DNA from: a bacterium
GTDB taxonomy: Bacteria; Zhuqueibacterota; QNDG01; JAFGCO01
NCBI GenBank assembly: GCA_016932575.1
Contig: JAFGCO010000071.1
Location: 1-64,000, forward strand
DNA: 64,000 nucleotides
Direction of reading: 5' to 3'
The notes below the pieces were generated by a model that saw only the letters and a program-made list of their open reading frames with translations, was not told the DNA's origin and made no database searches. Position numbers and translations under genes: made by a program. Within the stretch, counting starts at the first letter, position 1; every line of letters begins with the position of its first letter. Below are positions 27,301 through 35,864 of this stretch, piece after piece.

Positions 27301-27535
27301 GCAGTTTTTGTCACCTATGGCTATTTCTGTAGCCTATGGATTGGCTTTCGGTACCCTGCTTACTCTTATGATGCTGCCTGCACTTCTGGTCATTAATAAT
27401 TGGATCCGGGTTCACACGTTTTGGTTGATTACACGGAAAAAACCAAAAGCCGAAACCGTGGAGCCGGCGGTTCGGGAAGAACGGTTTGTCAAAGAACAAT
27501 CCGAACCATGCACGGAGGAATCAACTGATGAATAA
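24359..27535 (+). CDS. RND-family efflux permease
   Basis: A 1058-residue inner-membrane pump of the AcrB/HAE1 type that uses the proton gradient. TM1 lies at about 12-30; two large periplasmic domains (about 40-330 and 555-860) each precede a bundle of membrane helices. TM4 carries GILVDDGIVIAENIY (about 396-410) with the proton-relay aspartate pair, and the second half has GIVVNDSLVLVSTF (about 921-934). The order adaptor, pump, TolC is a complete tripartite operon. It could export drugs, lipids or metabolites. The terminal 30 residues are charged and overlap the tolC-like gene. Confidence 0.94.
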   Translation: MKNILRIFIKYPILGNVILVTLLMFGWVGFKSLKTTFFPLVPSRTIIISTFYPGASPEEIEEAIVLKIEDNLKGVTGIERVTSVSSENACQITVTVLSGYDINIVLQDVKDAVNQVSSFPVGMERLTIYRQEMRNFAIDFVLAGDMNLSDLKNEARRVERDLLSLDGLSKVSLSGFPDEEIEIALREWDLRAYGLTFTEVMNAVRNANVKMTGGKIKGFREELLIRADLKGYYAEELGNHVLKSASDGVIIRLKDVAELSDRWSENPNRVYHNGRPAVLITVQNTNQEDLFFVTRTVKQYLEKYNASHKAVQTYIVRDGSEIIQERIDILTGNGLLGLILVLLFLSLSLNPRMSFWVAIAIPISFAGMAMIGPFYGLTINVMSLLGMILVLGILVDDGIVIAENIYQHHERGEKPIPAAVNGTIEVLPSVFASIMTTVVIFMTFFFLEGGLGDRSRDLAFVVIAALLISLIEATFILPAHIAHSKTLCRVSNKKGWIERHAESILFFLRDRVYAPILYWTIRYPAAAVAIPVGIYILTLGAMHGGIIKTTFFPIIERRNVDITLEMPAGTPDVITDSLLADIENYVWIVNNQYRESHQDQDLVTAISRRIGPATHQGNLSVTLIGSQYRDVDAMEVTNRIRRQVGTVPGAEKLEFGGRGFWGKPISIALASNDLEQLREAKEALKTELRKLDKLKDVVDDDPPGLREVSIRLKERAFALGLTTADVVQQVRSGFFGSEAQRILRGIDEVKIWVRYHEQDRRSVMQLGDMRIRQQGGQSYPLREIADFSIQRGVMAVNHIDAQRVVQVEADITNPKESVPAILSDIRAHILPDIKAQYPDIQFLMEGQSRENAKTVRAIMRVVPPMLILMFLIIVLTFRSFIQAILVFLLVPFSVIGVLWGHWIQGYIVSMLSWFGAIALAGIVVNDSLVLVSTFNRKLKQGRAFQEALIETGISRFRPVLLTSLTTIAGLGPLVFLRSHQAQFLSPMAISVAYGLAFGTLLTLMMLPALLVINNWIRVHTFWLITRKKPKAETVEPAVREERFVKEQSEPCTEESTDE

Positions 27536-28814
27536 ATACGTTGCATTATTGGCCGGTTTAATTACAGTGTTTCCTGTGCTTTCTCAGACAACTTTGAATT
27601 TATCAGAGGCCATTTGCATCGCCCTCGAAAACAATCCGAATATTCAGATTGCACAGAATAATGCGGCCAATGCAAAAAATGAGGCTCAGATCGGAAATGC
27701 CGGACTACTGCCGCAATTTACCCTGAGTGCCAGTGCTGTTTATTCAGAGGATGCTGGTCAGCTTCCTCCCAGAGATGCTTCAACAACAACTTCCACCCAA
27801 TTACAGATTGGTTATACGTTGTTTGACGGATTTGGGAATATTTATCGGTTCAAACAATTACAAGCCGGAAGCAAGCTAGGACAGGCCGAAGCGCAAAATC
27901 AGATTGAATCCATCATTCTGCAAGTTGCGGATGGCTATTACCGGACCGCTGCTGCTTATGAAAACCGGCAGATTGCACAAGAGCTGGTCCGGCTTTCCCA
28001 GGAGCGTTTCAACCGGGCTCAGAATCGTGCTGAGTACGGTCGCGCAAGGACTCTTGATGTTTTGTCTGCCCGGGTCGATTTAAATGCGGACAGTGTCACA
28101 CTGGCTCAGGCCGATTTACAGTGGGAGCAAAGTATACGTTCACTCAATTTACTGCTTTTCCGGGATATTAATACCAGTATATCTGTGGATACGTCCGTGA
28201 TAATAAATCTGCAGACTTCTCTGATCGATTTGATGAATCAGGCGTTGGATAACAATGCAGGGCTTGAAGCAGCCAGACTGCAGGAACAGCAGGCCCGGTA
28301 TCAATTTCAGGCTGCTCAAACAGCTCATCTGCCGCGACTGGATCTGTCCGCATCCTATGGTTACAGCCAGTTGAATCCGGATATCGATCTGGACTTTAAT
28401 AATCCGGTAAAAACCGCCAGGATCGGAGCAAGCTTCAGCTTTAATCTTTTTAATGGATTTCAGACACAAATAAAGCGGCAGAATGCCAGGCGTAACCTGG
28501 AGAATCAGGCCATGCTTGCAGAACAGGCAGATTTGTCTTTAAGGCGGGACCTGACCAATGCTTATCAGGGATTTCAAACGAGTCTCCATGTATGGGCCCT
28601 GGCGAGGCGGAGTCTGGAAGTGGCCTTGTTGAATTTCAGGCGCGCAGAAGAGCTTTATCAATTGGGTCAGGTTACCACCACTCAGTTTCGTGAAGCTCAG
28701 CTTAATCTCATTAAAGCCCGAAGCCAGGTATCGACGGCCAAGTATGACGCAAAATTGAATGAGATGGGTATTCGGCGTTTGGTCGGGGATCTTGTGGCAT
28801 GGAAAAAGAAGTGA
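27528..28814 (+). CDS. TolC-family outer-membrane efflux channel
   Basis: A 428-residue outer-membrane factor for the efflux pump. The ATG at 27528 lies 9 nt after GGAGG and 8 nt inside the end of the pump gene, so translation is coupled. A signal peptide (to about VLSQ, residue 18) is followed by the twofold TolC pattern of long helices with NNPNIQIAQNNAANAKNEAQ near the start and a second copy starting near NNAGLEAARLQEQQAR. An FxFNLFNGFQT strand (about 303-313) is typical of the family. An upstream start at 27486 is less likely. Confidence 0.92.
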   Translation: MNKYVALLAGLITVFPVLSQTTLNLSEAICIALENNPNIQIAQNNAANAKNEAQIGNAGLLPQFTLSASAVYSEDAGQLPPRDASTTTSTQLQIGYTLFDGFGNIYRFKQLQAGSKLGQAEAQNQIESIILQVADGYYRTAAAYENRQIAQELVRLSQERFNRAQNRAEYGRARTLDVLSARVDLNADSVTLAQADLQWEQSIRSLNLLLFRDINTSISVDTSVIINLQTSLIDLMNQALDNNAGLEAARLQEQQARYQFQAAQTAHLPRLDLSASYGYSQLNPDIDLDFNNPVKTARIGASFSFNLFNGFQTQIKRQNARRNLENQAMLAEQADLSLRRDLTNAYQGFQTSLHVWALARRSLEVALLNFRRAEELYQLGQVTTTQFREAQLNLIKARSQVSTAKYDAKLNEMGIRRLVGDLVAWKKK

Positions 28815-28835
28815 TTTTTTCATAGTGAGGAATCA

Positions 28836-29648
28836 ATGTTATCTTCAACAGTTTTATTCGCATTCGGATTGACCCTGTTTGCCGGTTTGTCTACAGGCGT
28901 GGGCAGCGCTCTGGCTTTTTTCGCCAAACAGACCAATACCCGTTTTCTTTCCGGAGCATTGGGATTTTCCGCCGGTGTGATGATTTACGTATCTCTGATT
29001 GAAATTTTTACCAAAGCAAGGGATGCATTAGGCGGAGTGCTCGGAGAACCTGCGGGATATATCTGGACTACAATCTCATTTTTCGGGGGGATCGCCCTGA
29101 TTGCCCTTATCGATAAATTTGTGCCCTCATTTGAAAATCCTCATGAACCCCGTCTCATCGAAGAAATGAAAAAATATCCGGAATCCCGGAAAAAAGATCA
29201 GTTATTACGCATGGGATTGTTTTCAGCTCTGGCTATTGCCATTCATAATTTTCCGGAAGGCCTGGCCACATTTACAAGTGCCTTAACAGATAAAACCCTG
29301 GGTCTAAGCATTGCTGTCGCCATTGCGATTCATAATATTCCGGAAGGGATTGCCGTGTCTGTACCGCTTTACTATGCAACCGGCAGTAAGAAAAAGGCGT
29401 TTTTATATTCGTTTCTATCCGGTCTTGCTGAGCCTGTGGGTGCAGCTTTGGGATATTTTCTGCTGTTCCGTTTTTTCAACAAAATGCTTTTTGGTGTTTT
29501 ATTCGCGGCAGTGGCCGGAATTATGGTGTTTATTTCCCTGGATGAACTGCTTCCGACTGCGGAAAAATACGGAGAACATCACATTGCGATCTATGGAGTG
29601 ATCTCCGGGATGATCCTCATGGCCGGGAGTTTGTTGCTGTTTGCTTAA
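28836..29648 (+). CDS. zupT: ZIP-family zinc/divalent metal transporter (ZupT-type)
   Basis: A 270-residue inner-membrane importer with eight predicted helices. The two signature helices carry the metal-binding residues: AIAIHNFPEGLATF (about 131-144) in TM4 and AIAIHNIPEGIAVS (about 164-177) in TM5. Length and spacing match ZupT. It follows the efflux operon by 21 bp and may share its transcript, though it has its own GTGAGG-like binding site. Zn2+ is the usual substrate; Fe2+, Mn2+ and Co2+ are also carried by relatives. Confidence 0.93.
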   Translation: MLSSTVLFAFGLTLFAGLSTGVGSALAFFAKQTNTRFLSGALGFSAGVMIYVSLIEIFTKARDALGGVLGEPAGYIWTTISFFGGIALIALIDKFVPSFENPHEPRLIEEMKKYPESRKKDQLLRMGLFSALAIAIHNFPEGLATFTSALTDKTLGLSIAVAIAIHNIPEGIAVSVPLYYATGSKKKAFLYSFLSGLAEPVGAALGYFLLFRFFNKMLFGVLFAAVAGIMVFISLDELLPTAEKYGEHHIAIYGVISGMILMAGSLLLFA

Positions 29649-30038
29649 AAAGAAGATATCGTAGTGTCATAGAGTCGTAGGGTCAAGAGCAAAAAAGTAA
29701 ATGAGTAGATGGGTATATATGTAGAGGTGTAGATGCGTTTCCGTCATCCCCGCCGCCTGAAATATAGATCCGATATGCATATTTTGTAGGGATGGGGGGT
29801 GGACCCTTAAACTCATCAACTCGTTTACCCATATACATTATAATCATTCCGTAGATTTCTTTCGGTCTGCAGCAATCTGTCAAGAGGATGAAATGGAGCA
29901 TCGGGGATACAGAAAAACGGAGAAAAAAAATTTTTAATTATATCGGAACCTTCTCTTTATTCATGACATACAATGAATTGAGTATTGAATCAAAAAACTA
30001 TTTTTTGTATATTATCTTGATTTGTTCTTTTACATTTT
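29649..30038 (+). other. Intergenic region upstream of tmRNA
   Basis: This 390-bp stretch has no supported gene. It has short low-complexity runs (GTAGATGGGTATATATG-like near 29705) and one short inverted match (ATGGGTA 29709 region with TACCCAT near 29826). The tmRNA promoter should be in the last 60 bp but was not pinned down. Confidence 0.4.
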
Positions 30039-30397
30039 GGGGACGACTTGGATTCGACGGGGACAGAGGCGCTGTGGAGCGCGTGCCCAGGTTTCTGGTG
30101 CCTGGTTAAAAAACCGGAACCAAACAATAACTGGCAACTATAATTATGCCATGGCTGCCTAAATAATAGGCAGTCCGTTCCCTTCAGATCGTACCTGCCA
30201 GGTCTGAAAGGGAACGTCGATTATGGCAGGTTAGTCTGATGTTTTTCCCGAGAATATCAGGCGAAATCAGATCGAGATATACCGATACCTTTCCTGTCTG
30301 CCGGGCAGTATTGGTGAATATCAAAGACAGACTACGCACGTAGGGGTTCATAGAATCCTGTTTTCGGACGCGGGTTCGATTCCCGCCGTCTCCACCA
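30039..30397 (+). ncRNA. ssrA: Transfer-messenger RNA (tmRNA)
   Basis: Rescues stalled ribosomes by acting first as an alanyl-tRNA and then as a short mRNA. The 5' end GGGGACGACTTGGATTCGAC and the 3' end GGGTTCGATTCCCGCC-GTCTCCACCA are universal tmRNA sequences; the GGGGACG and CGTCTCC arms pair as the acceptor stem. The tag frame ends NYNYAMAA then TAA at about 30162-30164, and the stop lies in a CTGCCTA/TAGGCAG hairpin (helix 5). The exact resume codon is uncertain; the frame upstream reads NQTITG. CCA is encoded. The RNA of about 359 nt is normal one-piece size. Confidence 0.97.
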
Positions 30398-30619
30398 TTA
30401 TCCAGATTGAGATATCAACCTGTTTTATCATTGAGAATCCTTCTTTAATCATGAATGATCTTTTTCGATTTTTCATAAGGTCTGTCTGATTCTTCAGTGC
30501 GCTGGATTGAAACTGACTAAATTCCGCAGAAATTATAATCATTTCCGTCTTACTTATTGACATTTAGATTTCAACTTTTTATTTTAAAAGTTCAATAAGT
30601 AAAATTAAAAGGACTGATT

Positions 30620-31411
30620 ATGCGAATATTTTTTATTTTAATGATTATTCTGGTTCAGCATGTTTCTTCACAGAATTTATTGGATAATCCTGAAAGTGTG
30701 GCTTATGATGCAAAACGGGATAGATATCTGGTATCCAATAAAGGCAGCGGTCATATTATTGCCATTGATAATCGCAAACGAATGAAACTGGTCAATAAAA
30801 GCGAGCCTTCAGTCAGAGGCTTGCAGGTGCTGGGTGACAGGTTATATGCTGTCAGTGATCGCGGTGTGGCTATTATCGATCTGGTATCCGGAGAAACGGT
30901 CCGGGTAATAAAAATATACGGAGCCCGCTTTCTCAATGACATTACAGTAGACGACCAAGGTAATCTTTATGTGAGTGATATGGCAGGCAATAAAATTTAT
31001 CGCATTCGTCTGAGGGATTATTATATTTCGATTCTTACAGCTGAGCATCTGGTAAAACCAAATGGTTTATTGTATGATGGAGAAAATAAACGTTTGCTTG
31101 TCTGTTCAATGCGTCCTTCTTCACCCATTCAGGCAGTGGATTGCCAGACCGGCGTGGTTACGACCGTTCTGAATACATTTCTTTCAAATTTGGACGGCCT
31201 GGCCCGCGATGCTGCAGGATTTGTCTATTTTTCATCCTGGACGAATGGTGCAGTGTATCGTATCGATTTAAAAAAACGGAGTGCGCCAGAATTGGTTTCT
31301 AAAAATCATGACGGACCTGCTGATATTTTTATACGAAAAGTCGCCGATGTTTTAGTCGTTCCCAATTTTCGGTCCAATACGGTAGATTTTGTTTCACTGA
31401 ACAGGTACTGA
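30620..31411 (+). CDS. Exported SMP-30/NHL-like beta-propeller protein
   Basis: A 263-residue protein with a signal peptide (MRIFFILMIILVQHVSSQ) and repeated blades: NPESVAYDAKRDRYLVSNKGSGHI, LNDITVDDQGNLYVSDMAGNKIYRI and LDGLARDAAGFVYFSSWTNGAVYRI. These match the SMP-30/gluconolactonase or NHL propeller pattern, with possible metal ligands in the N-D and S-D positions. It is likely periplasmic. Lactonase activity or plain ligand binding are both possible; no neighbour helps. A binding site AAGGAC lies before the ATG. Confidence 0.75.
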   Translation: MRIFFILMIILVQHVSSQNLLDNPESVAYDAKRDRYLVSNKGSGHIIAIDNRKRMKLVNKSEPSVRGLQVLGDRLYAVSDRGVAIIDLVSGETVRVIKIYGARFLNDITVDDQGNLYVSDMAGNKIYRIRLRDYYISILTAEHLVKPNGLLYDGENKRLLVCSMRPSSPIQAVDCQTGVVTTVLNTFLSNLDGLARDAAGFVYFSSWTNGAVYRIDLKKRSAPELVSKNHDGPADIFIRKVADVLVVPNFRSNTVDFVSLNRY

Positions 31412-31519
31412 GAAATCATCCGCAATAACCAGAATAATGAATATAATCCACTCATAGGATTGGATTGAAAAATATAAAAACCCTTTTGGAATTAACTATA
31501 CATCCTTTTATATTTTATC

Positions 31520-31972
31520 ATGTCTGAAAAAGATCAAAATCGCAGCCGCGAGTTATTCGATTCGGGATTTTACTGTGCCGAAAGTGTTCTTTTGGCTGTT
31601 GCAGAGCATTATCAAATTCAGTCGGATATCATTCCAAAAATCGCCACTGGATTTTGCGGAGGCATGGCCTTAAAAGACGGATACTGCGGGGCGCTCACAG
31701 GCGGTGTTTTGGCCATCAATATTATTAGCGGGCGTAAGGATCCAGATATAGCGGTCGACACAAATTTCCGGCTGGTTCAGCAATTTCTTGAACGATTTCA
31801 TAATAAATATCATTCACGGTATTGCACTGAAATCCTTCAGTGTAATCTCAGCCGGGCTGAAGAATTAACGCGTTTCCGGTCATCGGACATGATCGAAACG
31901 TGCAAGCAAGTTGTCGAAGAGACGACTGGCATGGTTATTGAAGTGTTGCAGAGTTTTAACGAGGTGCCATAA
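31520..31972 (+). CDS. C_GCAxxG_C_C family protein
   Basis: A 150-residue cytoplasmic protein with the conserved cysteine pattern of this putative redox-active family: FYCAES (C18 or so), GFCGGMALKDGYCGALTGG (about 51-69), YCTEILQC (about 104-111) and ETCKQVV near 131. Four to five conserved cysteines suggest metal or redox chemistry. Relatives are often found next to redox or transport genes, but no such context exists here. Function is unknown. Confidence 0.85.
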   Translation: MSEKDQNRSRELFDSGFYCAESVLLAVAEHYQIQSDIIPKIATGFCGGMALKDGYCGALTGGVLAINIISGRKDPDIAVDTNFRLVQQFLERFHNKYHSRYCTEILQCNLSRAEELTRFRSSDMIETCKQVVEETTGMVIEVLQSFNEVP

Positions 31973-32034
31973 TAGAAAAATAGTGAATGCCGATAATCAT
32001 CCGAGTGCAATAATCGGAACAGCAGGAATCGAAA

Positions 32035-33249
32035 ATGAACGATAAAAAAAGTCCTCCCATCGATTCACATGGAAATGAGGATTATGTTTATCTGTTTTTT
32101 CTTCCTTGGTTGAATTTACAGAAAGCACTTCGTGTCAATCAGGTGACTTTGGTTCCATTCCCCTCCAAAGATTCTGATGCTGAGCTGAAAGGTCAAAATA
32201 GCTGGGTATCCCAGCGTCTGAAACATATACTTCATTCTTATCAGAAGGTTAACGAGAAGCCTGCGGCTGGTCTGACGTATATTCGCGGTCCCGGGGGGCC
32301 GTGTATTTCAGTGAATGATCGGCACATACAAAGCCTCTTCGGAGCGCTGGATTTGACATTGAATATTCTTGAGTTTCGATATCTTAATTATGATTCTTTT
32401 CAGTATGAGCATGATCGATTGCATATGCATTGTGCGACAATTTATCCGAGCAGCGAGGAAATTTTTTCCCTTTCAAGACAGTGGTTTCATGAATCATGGG
32501 CACCTCTTTCAGAAGCAGTTTTTAAAAAGTATAATTCTATTACATTGCCTGATATACGCTTTCCATTGCGTCGGATAAAGGAAGTGTTTCGTGCACTGCA
32601 AAATAGCAGTGATCACTTAAGGGAACGCATCTCTCTTGTGATTCGTATCTTAAAACTGGCAAATTTGGAATCCACACAAGCGACACCTCAAATCTGTCTT
32701 GAACTCGTCGGGGCTGCTTTTGAGCATTTATTTGAGCATCCCAATATTATTCATCCAGAATCATTTGCATTCAAATTGGAAGACTTGTGGAATTATCCTT
32801 TTCGTCAATTTGAGTATCATCCATCTCCGTTTAAAAACAAACAGCTCAAAACAGCCACTCAGATGAAGACATTTCGTTTGGCAAGACCTCCAAGTTCAAA
32901 AAAATCATGGTTGCAAGCCTGGTTTCTTGAATTTTTTAAACTTCGTAATGATCTTCTTTTTGTCAATCCAATCAATCCCAAGGAATATGCCTGGAATTTA
33001 ACCCAGCATTTGCGTGTGGCCACGGAAATTTTAGCCATGACAATTATCATCATTTTAAGTCGTGACGATCAAACACGGCTGCCATTGAAAAATGAAGATG
33101 AAAGACGGATTCGTTCAGTGGATGCCTATATACAATATGCCCGATCCATATGGTATGCTGCGAATTATCCTTCAGTAAAACAGCCGGATTGGCTTCAGGG
33201 CGGTGTGCTGCCGAATTTGTGGGATTCAATGACTGAGGAAAAGGAATAA
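32035..33249 (+). CDS. Hypothetical protein with possible degenerate HEPN-like C terminus
   Basis: A 404-residue soluble protein that I do not recognise. The N-terminal half (to about 190) has mixed strands and helices with no known motif. The C-terminal half is helical and contains EFFKLRNDLLFVNPINP (about 302-318), followed by a long hydrophobic helix. That layout recalls HEPN domains, whose RNxxxH motif cuts RNA, but here the histidine position is not His, so nuclease activity is not supported. Neighbours give no defence context. It ends before a strong terminator, so it is transcribed separately from the ABC genes. Confidence 0.5.
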   Translation: MNDKKSPPIDSHGNEDYVYLFFLPWLNLQKALRVNQVTLVPFPSKDSDAELKGQNSWVSQRLKHILHSYQKVNEKPAAGLTYIRGPGGPCISVNDRHIQSLFGALDLTLNILEFRYLNYDSFQYEHDRLHMHCATIYPSSEEIFSLSRQWFHESWAPLSEAVFKKYNSITLPDIRFPLRRIKEVFRALQNSSDHLRERISLVIRILKLANLESTQATPQICLELVGAAFEHLFEHPNIIHPESFAFKLEDLWNYPFRQFEYHPSPFKNKQLKTATQMKTFRLARPPSSKKSWLQAWFLEFFKLRNDLLFVNPINPKEYAWNLTQHLRVATEILAMTIIIILSRDDQTRLPLKNEDERRIRSVDAYIQYARSIWYAANYPSVKQPDWLQGGVLPNLWDSMTEEKE

Positions 33250-33279
33250 GAGTAATATTTTTTTATTTTATATCTATTT

Positions 33280-33319
33280 AAACTCTGTCCGTACGATGAT
33301 ATGCCGGACGGAGTTTTTT
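33280..33319 (+). terminator. Rho-independent terminator
   Basis: AAACTCTGTCCG (33280-33291) pairs with CGGACGGAGTTT (33305-33316) as a 12-bp stem with one G-T pair, and the T-run continues to 33319. It lies 30 bp after the hypothetical gene. It is the clearest terminator in the window. Confidence 0.88.
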
Positions 33320-33382
33320 ATTGACATCAATCAGGCAGAATATTAAATTAATTGCTCCTTCTATCGATGACAGGTATATCAA

Positions 33383-34315
33383 TTGGCAGAATCGATTATC
33401 AAAGTTCTGAATGTGAATAAATCGTACGGGACGCTTAAAGCGGTTCGGAATTTGAATTTTAATGTCTTGCCATCAACCTGTTTTGGTTTTCTGGGCCCCA
33501 ACGGCGCAGGCAAGACGACAATGATGAAAATGATTTATGGCAAAGCCCTGCGAGATGTAACTTCAGACAGTCAGATAAAGGTATTTGGTCTTGATCCGGA
33601 CAAGTATGAATTAAACATCAAATTTCTGTCCGGTGTGGTGCCCCAGGAGGACAATCTGGATGAAGAATTAAATGTATGGCAGAATCTGTATATTTATGGC
33701 AACTTTTACGGAATGCATCGAAATGTTATCTGTCAGCGGATTGATGAATTGCTGAAATTTTTTGAGTTGTCCTCAAAAAAGCTCTCTAAGATAAGGGAGC
33801 TCTCCGGTGGCATGAAAAGACGACTCCTCATCGCCAGAGCCCTGCTTCATACTCCCAGGCTGTTAATTTTGGATGAACCGACAACCGGTCTTGATCCACA
33901 GGTCCGGCATTTAATCTGGGAGAAGCTCAGACAACTGAAAAAAGCAGGATTGACTATCCTTCTAACCACTCATTATATGGAAGAAGCTTTTCAATTATGC
34001 GATACAATTCTAATTATGGATCACGGGGAAAAAATAATTGAAGGTCAGCCAGGCACGCTTCTCGAAAAGTACATAGAAGCCTATGTCATAGAGATCCAGG
34101 ATGAAACATTGGGTGAGATTGCAATGAAGATGCCGATTCCTGATTCCATTCGCCCCGATTGCAGCCATGGGAATCCTTTGTTTTACTCAGAATCCTTAAA
34201 TGCACTAAAATCTTTGACTTCCAGATTAGGTTCAGGCGGTTATTATTTGCGGCAGTCCAATCTGGAAGATCTGTTTCTCAAACTTACCGGGAGAGCTTTG
34301 AATGAACAGCAATGA
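33383..34315 (+). CDS. ABC transporter ATP-binding protein (ABC-2/NodI type)
   Basis: A 310-residue ATPase that powers the permease encoded next. Walker A is GPNGAGKTT (about 38-46), the signature is LSGGMKRRLLIARALL (about 140-155), Walker B is LLILDEPTTGLDP (about 160-172) and the H-loop is LLTTHYMEEA. The C-terminal domain of about 80 residues is like that of NodI/CcmA-type exporters. The start is TTG 33383, with only a weak upstream AGGT. It overlaps the permease gene by 14 bp. Substrate is unknown; relatives export polysaccharide, oligosaccharide or drugs. Confidence 0.92.
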   Translation: MAESIIKVLNVNKSYGTLKAVRNLNFNVLPSTCFGFLGPNGAGKTTMMKMIYGKALRDVTSDSQIKVFGLDPDKYELNIKFLSGVVPQEDNLDEELNVWQNLYIYGNFYGMHRNVICQRIDELLKFFELSSKKLSKIRELSGGMKRRLLIARALLHTPRLLILDEPTTGLDPQVRHLIWEKLRQLKKAGLTILLTTHYMEEAFQLCDTILIMDHGEKIIEGQPGTLLEKYIEAYVIEIQDETLGEIAMKMPIPDSIRPDCSHGNPLFYSESLNALKSLTSRLGSGGYYLRQSNLEDLFLKLTGRALNEQQ

Positions 34316-35081
34316 TCTGCCTTCCCTGCCCTACCGGATTCTGAGTGTCTGGTATCGTCATTTTCTTGTATATACCCGGAATCTGATCAGCAACGGATTG
34401 CCTCCTTTTCTGGAACCTCTGATTTTTTTAGCCGGTGTCGGACTCGGTTTGGGTAAATATATTGTATCCATGAACAACCTGCCATATATTCAGTATCTGG
34501 CATCTGGTTTACTGGTGACCTCTGCTATGTATACAGCCTCTTTCGAATGTACTTTCGGAACGTTTATACGTCTGGAATATGATAAAGTTTATGACGGTAT
34601 ACTGGCCGCTCCCATTACAGCCAATGATCTTATTATAGGAGAAATTTTCTGGGCGGGTACCAAAGGCTGCTTTTTTTCTTTTGCAGTTTTGACCATTGTT
34701 ACTGTTTTTGGTGTCATTCCCATTGGGCTCAGCCTGTTGGCGCCCGTGGTTGGGTTTTTTACCGGTCTGATGTTCGCCTCGATTTCATTGTGGGTAACGT
34801 CTTTTGTGAAAACCATCAACCATTTTAATTTTTATATGACCGGTGTCTTATCACCCATGTTTTTCTTTTCAGGGGTCGTGTTTCCGATAAGCAGCCTGCC
34901 CAAGGGTTTGCAACCATTTGCTGAAATTATGCCATTGACCCATGTGGTTCGGCTGGTAAGGGCGTTTTGTCACCATTCTTTTGAAATCAGCCTTTTTATC
35001 GATTTGATATATGTTATCTTTATTACCATTGCTATGAGTATATTGGCTGTTCTAAGACTGAAATGCAGACTCATTCTGTAA
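34302..35081 (+). CDS. ABC-2 type permease (NodJ-like)
   Basis: A 259-residue integral membrane protein with about six helices, the partner of the ATPase upstream. Family-typical segments include PLIFLAGVGLGLG near residue 40, the cytoplasmic segment YDGILAAPIT (about 99-108), SPMFFFSGVVFPISSLP (about 183-199) and EIMPLTHVVRLVRAF (about 207-221). These are the hallmarks of the NodJ/ABC-2 permease group. Its start lies inside the ATPase gene, so the pair is translated together. Confidence 0.92.
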   Translation: MNSNDLPSLPYRILSVWYRHFLVYTRNLISNGLPPFLEPLIFLAGVGLGLGKYIVSMNNLPYIQYLASGLLVTSAMYTASFECTFGTFIRLEYDKVYDGILAAPITANDLIIGEIFWAGTKGCFFSFAVLTIVTVFGVIPIGLSLLAPVVGFFTGLMFASISLWVTSFVKTINHFNFYMTGVLSPMFFFSGVVFPISSLPKGLQPFAEIMPLTHVVRLVRAFCHHSFEISLFIDLIYVIFITIAMSILAVLRLKCRLIL

Positions 35082-35360
35082 GCTGCCAAAAGGCGGATAA
35101 ATACAGACAGATTAGTCGGCGATTAATTTTTTCATAAAACTTTGGATTTTATTTCATAAATGATGGAATATAGTGCTATTGATCTGGATTTTTATTGAAA
35201 TTATGGTACAAATTTTGTAATTTCCCACGTTCAGCAGAATTTATATTCTTATGATATTTTATGAATAGATGAAAAATAATTCAATCATCATGATCTTAGC
35301 GTCTGAGCCATTGAAATTTATTAATGCCAATTAATAGTATTTGTTTTTCGGGAGATGATT

Positions 35361-35810
35361 ATGAAGAGAAGCAAAACGATTTATTTAAATCCATTAAATA
35401 AATGGATCGCTATTCTGTTTTTAACGCAAATTTATTTATTTACAACTCAGGGATTTGCAAATTTATCGCGCGGAATTGTCTGGTTTGCGATCTCACAGTT
35501 TAGTCTGGCTGGGTTGATTACCTTGTTTCTTCTTATCCATTATTTGTTTGAGTATCATTGTGGAAAAAAATATATTCATTTTGATGAAACAGGCGTCGAA
35601 CTTAAATTTAAGTATCTTGAAGGCAAACTGTATTTACATTGGGAATCCATCGGCAGAATTCGTTTTCAGCGCCGAAAAATATTTATACAATTAAAGGAAG
35701 ATTCTCAGAAAAAGATTCTTTTAAAGTCTCCTTATGAAAAGTATGACGAGATTAAAGAAGATTTTATTCAATTTATTGAAAATACGAATATCGTGATTGA
35801 ACAACGATAG
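35361..35810 (+). CDS. Small membrane protein with PH-like cytoplasmic domain
   Basis: A 149-residue protein of unknown function. ATG 35361 is preferred over ATG 35355 because GGGAGA at 35349-35354 is too close to the latter. Two membrane helices (about 13-33 and 45-65) are followed by a beta-rich tail: YIHFDETGVELKFKY, LHWESIGRIRF and a final amphipathic helix. That order resembles bacterial PH (bPH) domains found in small membrane proteins. No enzyme residues are seen and the neighbours give no clue. Confidence 0.6.
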   Translation: MKRSKTIYLNPLNKWIAILFLTQIYLFTTQGFANLSRGIVWFAISQFSLAGLITLFLLIHYLFEYHCGKKYIHFDETGVELKFKYLEGKLYLHWESIGRIRFQRRKIFIQLKEDSQKKILLKSPYEKYDEIKEDFIQFIENTNIVIEQR

Positions 35811-35864
35811 CATATTAAGAATGAATCATTGATGATTTGATTTATCCATGAAGGAGGGCTGATT

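Noticed and set aside
29697-29840. Possible inverted repeat around ATGGGTA and TACCCAT
   Set aside because: Only about seven bases pair cleanly; the rest is low-complexity sequence.
29888-30109. Open frame of 73 codons running into the tmRNA
   Set aside because: It overlaps the 5' part of a certain tmRNA gene and resembles no protein.
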